This document shows positions 14,178 through 14,996 of a stretch of 14,996 bases of DNA, in pieces. A program made the translations under genes and the position numbers. Within the stretch, counting starts at the first letter, position 1. Each line of letters begins with the position of its first letter. The notes beneath the pieces are model-generated. The model was not told where the DNA came from. It was given only the letters and a program-made list of their open reading frames with translations, and searched no databases. Source of the DNA: Firmicutes bacterium CAG:449 (GTDB taxonomy: Bacteria; Bacillota_I; Bacilli_A; RFN20; CAG-449); the NCBI GenBank assembly GCA_000432895.1, contig FR889411.1, forward strand, positions 9,699 to 24,694, given 5' to 3'.

Positions 14178-14955
14178 AAATAATTACCATACTCATACTT
14201 TTAGATGTGGACATGCTATAGGAAACGATGAAGAATACGTTTTAGAAGCAATTGCATTAGGTTTAAATACATTAGGATTTTCTGACCATGTAATGTTACC
14301 AAATGTTAAACAAGAATTTGTTCGTGGAGACTATGAAGCAACTCAAGGATATTTTGATTCAATTAGAAACCTTCAAAACAAATATAAAGATCGTATAAAT
14401 ATCAAACTTGGTTTTGAAGCTGAAGCATTTAAAGAATTTTTTCCTTACTATAAAAAGTTGTTAGATGAAAAAACAATTGATTATCTAATTTTAGGAAACC
14501 ATTGTACTTTAGATAAAGGATTAGTAAGAAATTTCTTTTCTAAAATAACCACTAAAAAGGATATTATAGAATATAAAAATACATTAATAACTGGTATGAA
14601 AACAGGCTTATTTGCATGCGTAGCACATCCAGATTATTTCATGGACAACTACTATAAATGGAATCATTTTGTCAAAAAAATTTCTAAAGAGATTATTCAA
14701 GCAAGCTTAGATTTAGATATTCCTTTAGAATTTAATTTGTCTTGTTTTAGAAGAGGAAAACAAAAAAAAGGAAAAGAAATTCGTTGGGGATATCCATATA
14801 TTCCATTTTGGAAAATTGTTAGTAAAATGAAAGCAAAAGTCATTGTTGGTATTGATGCTCATGCCCCAAGTGATATTACAACTTATCTTAATGATGAAGG
14901 ATATAAAGTCTTAGAAAGTTTAAAGTTAAATATTATTGATAGTTTAAATATATAG
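14170..14955 (+). CDS. PHP-domain phosphoesterase, histidinol-phosphatase-like
   Basis: The 261-residue protein belongs to the PHP metal-dependent phosphoesterase family. Metal ligands are visible in YHTHTFRCGHA (His7, His9, His15), GFSDH (Asp39, His40), GFEAE, LGNHC, HPDYF and the C-terminal GIDAH. The length and motif order fit HisK/HisJ-type histidinol phosphatase, the eighth step of histidine synthesis. No other his gene is nearby, so the true substrate could be another sugar or amino-alcohol phosphate. The ATG has GGAGG upstream and overlaps the end of truA, so it is translated from the same message. Confidence 0.85.
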   Translation: MIRNNYHTHTFRCGHAIGNDEEYVLEAIALGLNTLGFSDHVMLPNVKQEFVRGDYEATQGYFDSIRNLQNKYKDRINIKLGFEAEAFKEFFPYYKKLLDEKTIDYLILGNHCTLDKGLVRNFFSKITTKKDIIEYKNTLITGMKTGLFACVAHPDYFMDNYYKWNHFVKKISKEIIQASLDLDIPLEFNLSCFRRGKQKKGKEIRWGYPYIPFWKIVSKMKAKVIVGIDAHAPSDITTYLNDEGYKVLESLKLNIIDSLNI

Positions 14956-14983
14956 AAATTCAATCAATTTAGTGATAAACTAG

Positions 14984-14996
14984 AAAAGGAAATTTA
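14984..14996 (+). promoter_or_regulatory. Ribosome site of a gene beginning at the right edge
   Basis: AAAAGGA (14984-14990) is followed by six bases to the window end. The final A could be the first base of a start codon. This suggests another gene right after the PHP gene, about 40 bases after its stop, probably in the same transcript. Confidence 0.4.

Noticed and set aside
14973..14981. Extended -10 (TGATAAACT) after the PHP gene as a promoter for the next gene
   Set aside because: It is only two bases from the ribosome site, so the transcript would start within or after that site.

Overview
The window is a strongly AT-rich stretch of chromosome from a low-GC Gram-positive bacterium of the Bacilli / Tenericutes-like side of the Firmicutes (Erysipelotrichia, RF39, Acholeplasma or Izemoplasma-type relatives are all plausible; the lineage is an inference). 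Shine-Dalgarno sites are clear and genes are tightly packed. UGA is a real stop: ecfT, a small membrane gene and the MATE gene all end in TGA, two of them inside ATGA/GTGA overlaps. The organism therefore uses code 11 and is not a code-4 mycoplasma. No tRNA, rRNA, insertion sequence, phage gene or CRISPR array was seen.

Layout. (1) 1-85, minus: start of a membrane or secreted protein running off the left edge, divergent from (2) asnA-trpS (288-2361), ammonia-dependent asparagine synthetase and tryptophanyl-tRNA synthetase. (3) 2416-3519: a lipoprotein with its own promoter and a strong terminator. (4) 3583-4779: a phosphofructokinase with PPi-type active-site residues, convergent with and overlapping (5) an AraC-family regulator (4760-5557, minus) whose promoter carries a cre-like operator. 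(6) Minus-strand cluster MATE transporter, degV, rluA-family pseudouridine synthase, small membrane protein (9002 down to 5621). (7) 9003-9383: a long intergenic region with an AT palindrome, a promoter, a guanine-class purine riboswitch aptamer and an intrinsic terminator. (8) Plus-strand run: alpha/beta hydrolase, dCMP deaminase, 67-aa membrane protein, ecfA1, ecfA2, ecfT, truA, PHP phosphoesterase (9384-14955). From the dCMP deaminase on, every junction overlaps by 4 to 17 nt.

The most interesting element is the guanine-type riboswitch plus terminator placed before an alpha/beta hydrolase. The downstream genes include dCMP deaminase and the shared energy-coupling module of ECF vitamin/nucleobase transporters. 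If transcription reads through, guanine could tune nucleotide metabolism and the general ECF motor together. A perfect TATAAT box after the terminator and a weaker box before the deaminase argue for partial independence. The second theme is the -10 box: several candidates are TGn-extended, and several lie only a few bases before the Shine-Dalgarno site, suggesting very short 5' leaders.
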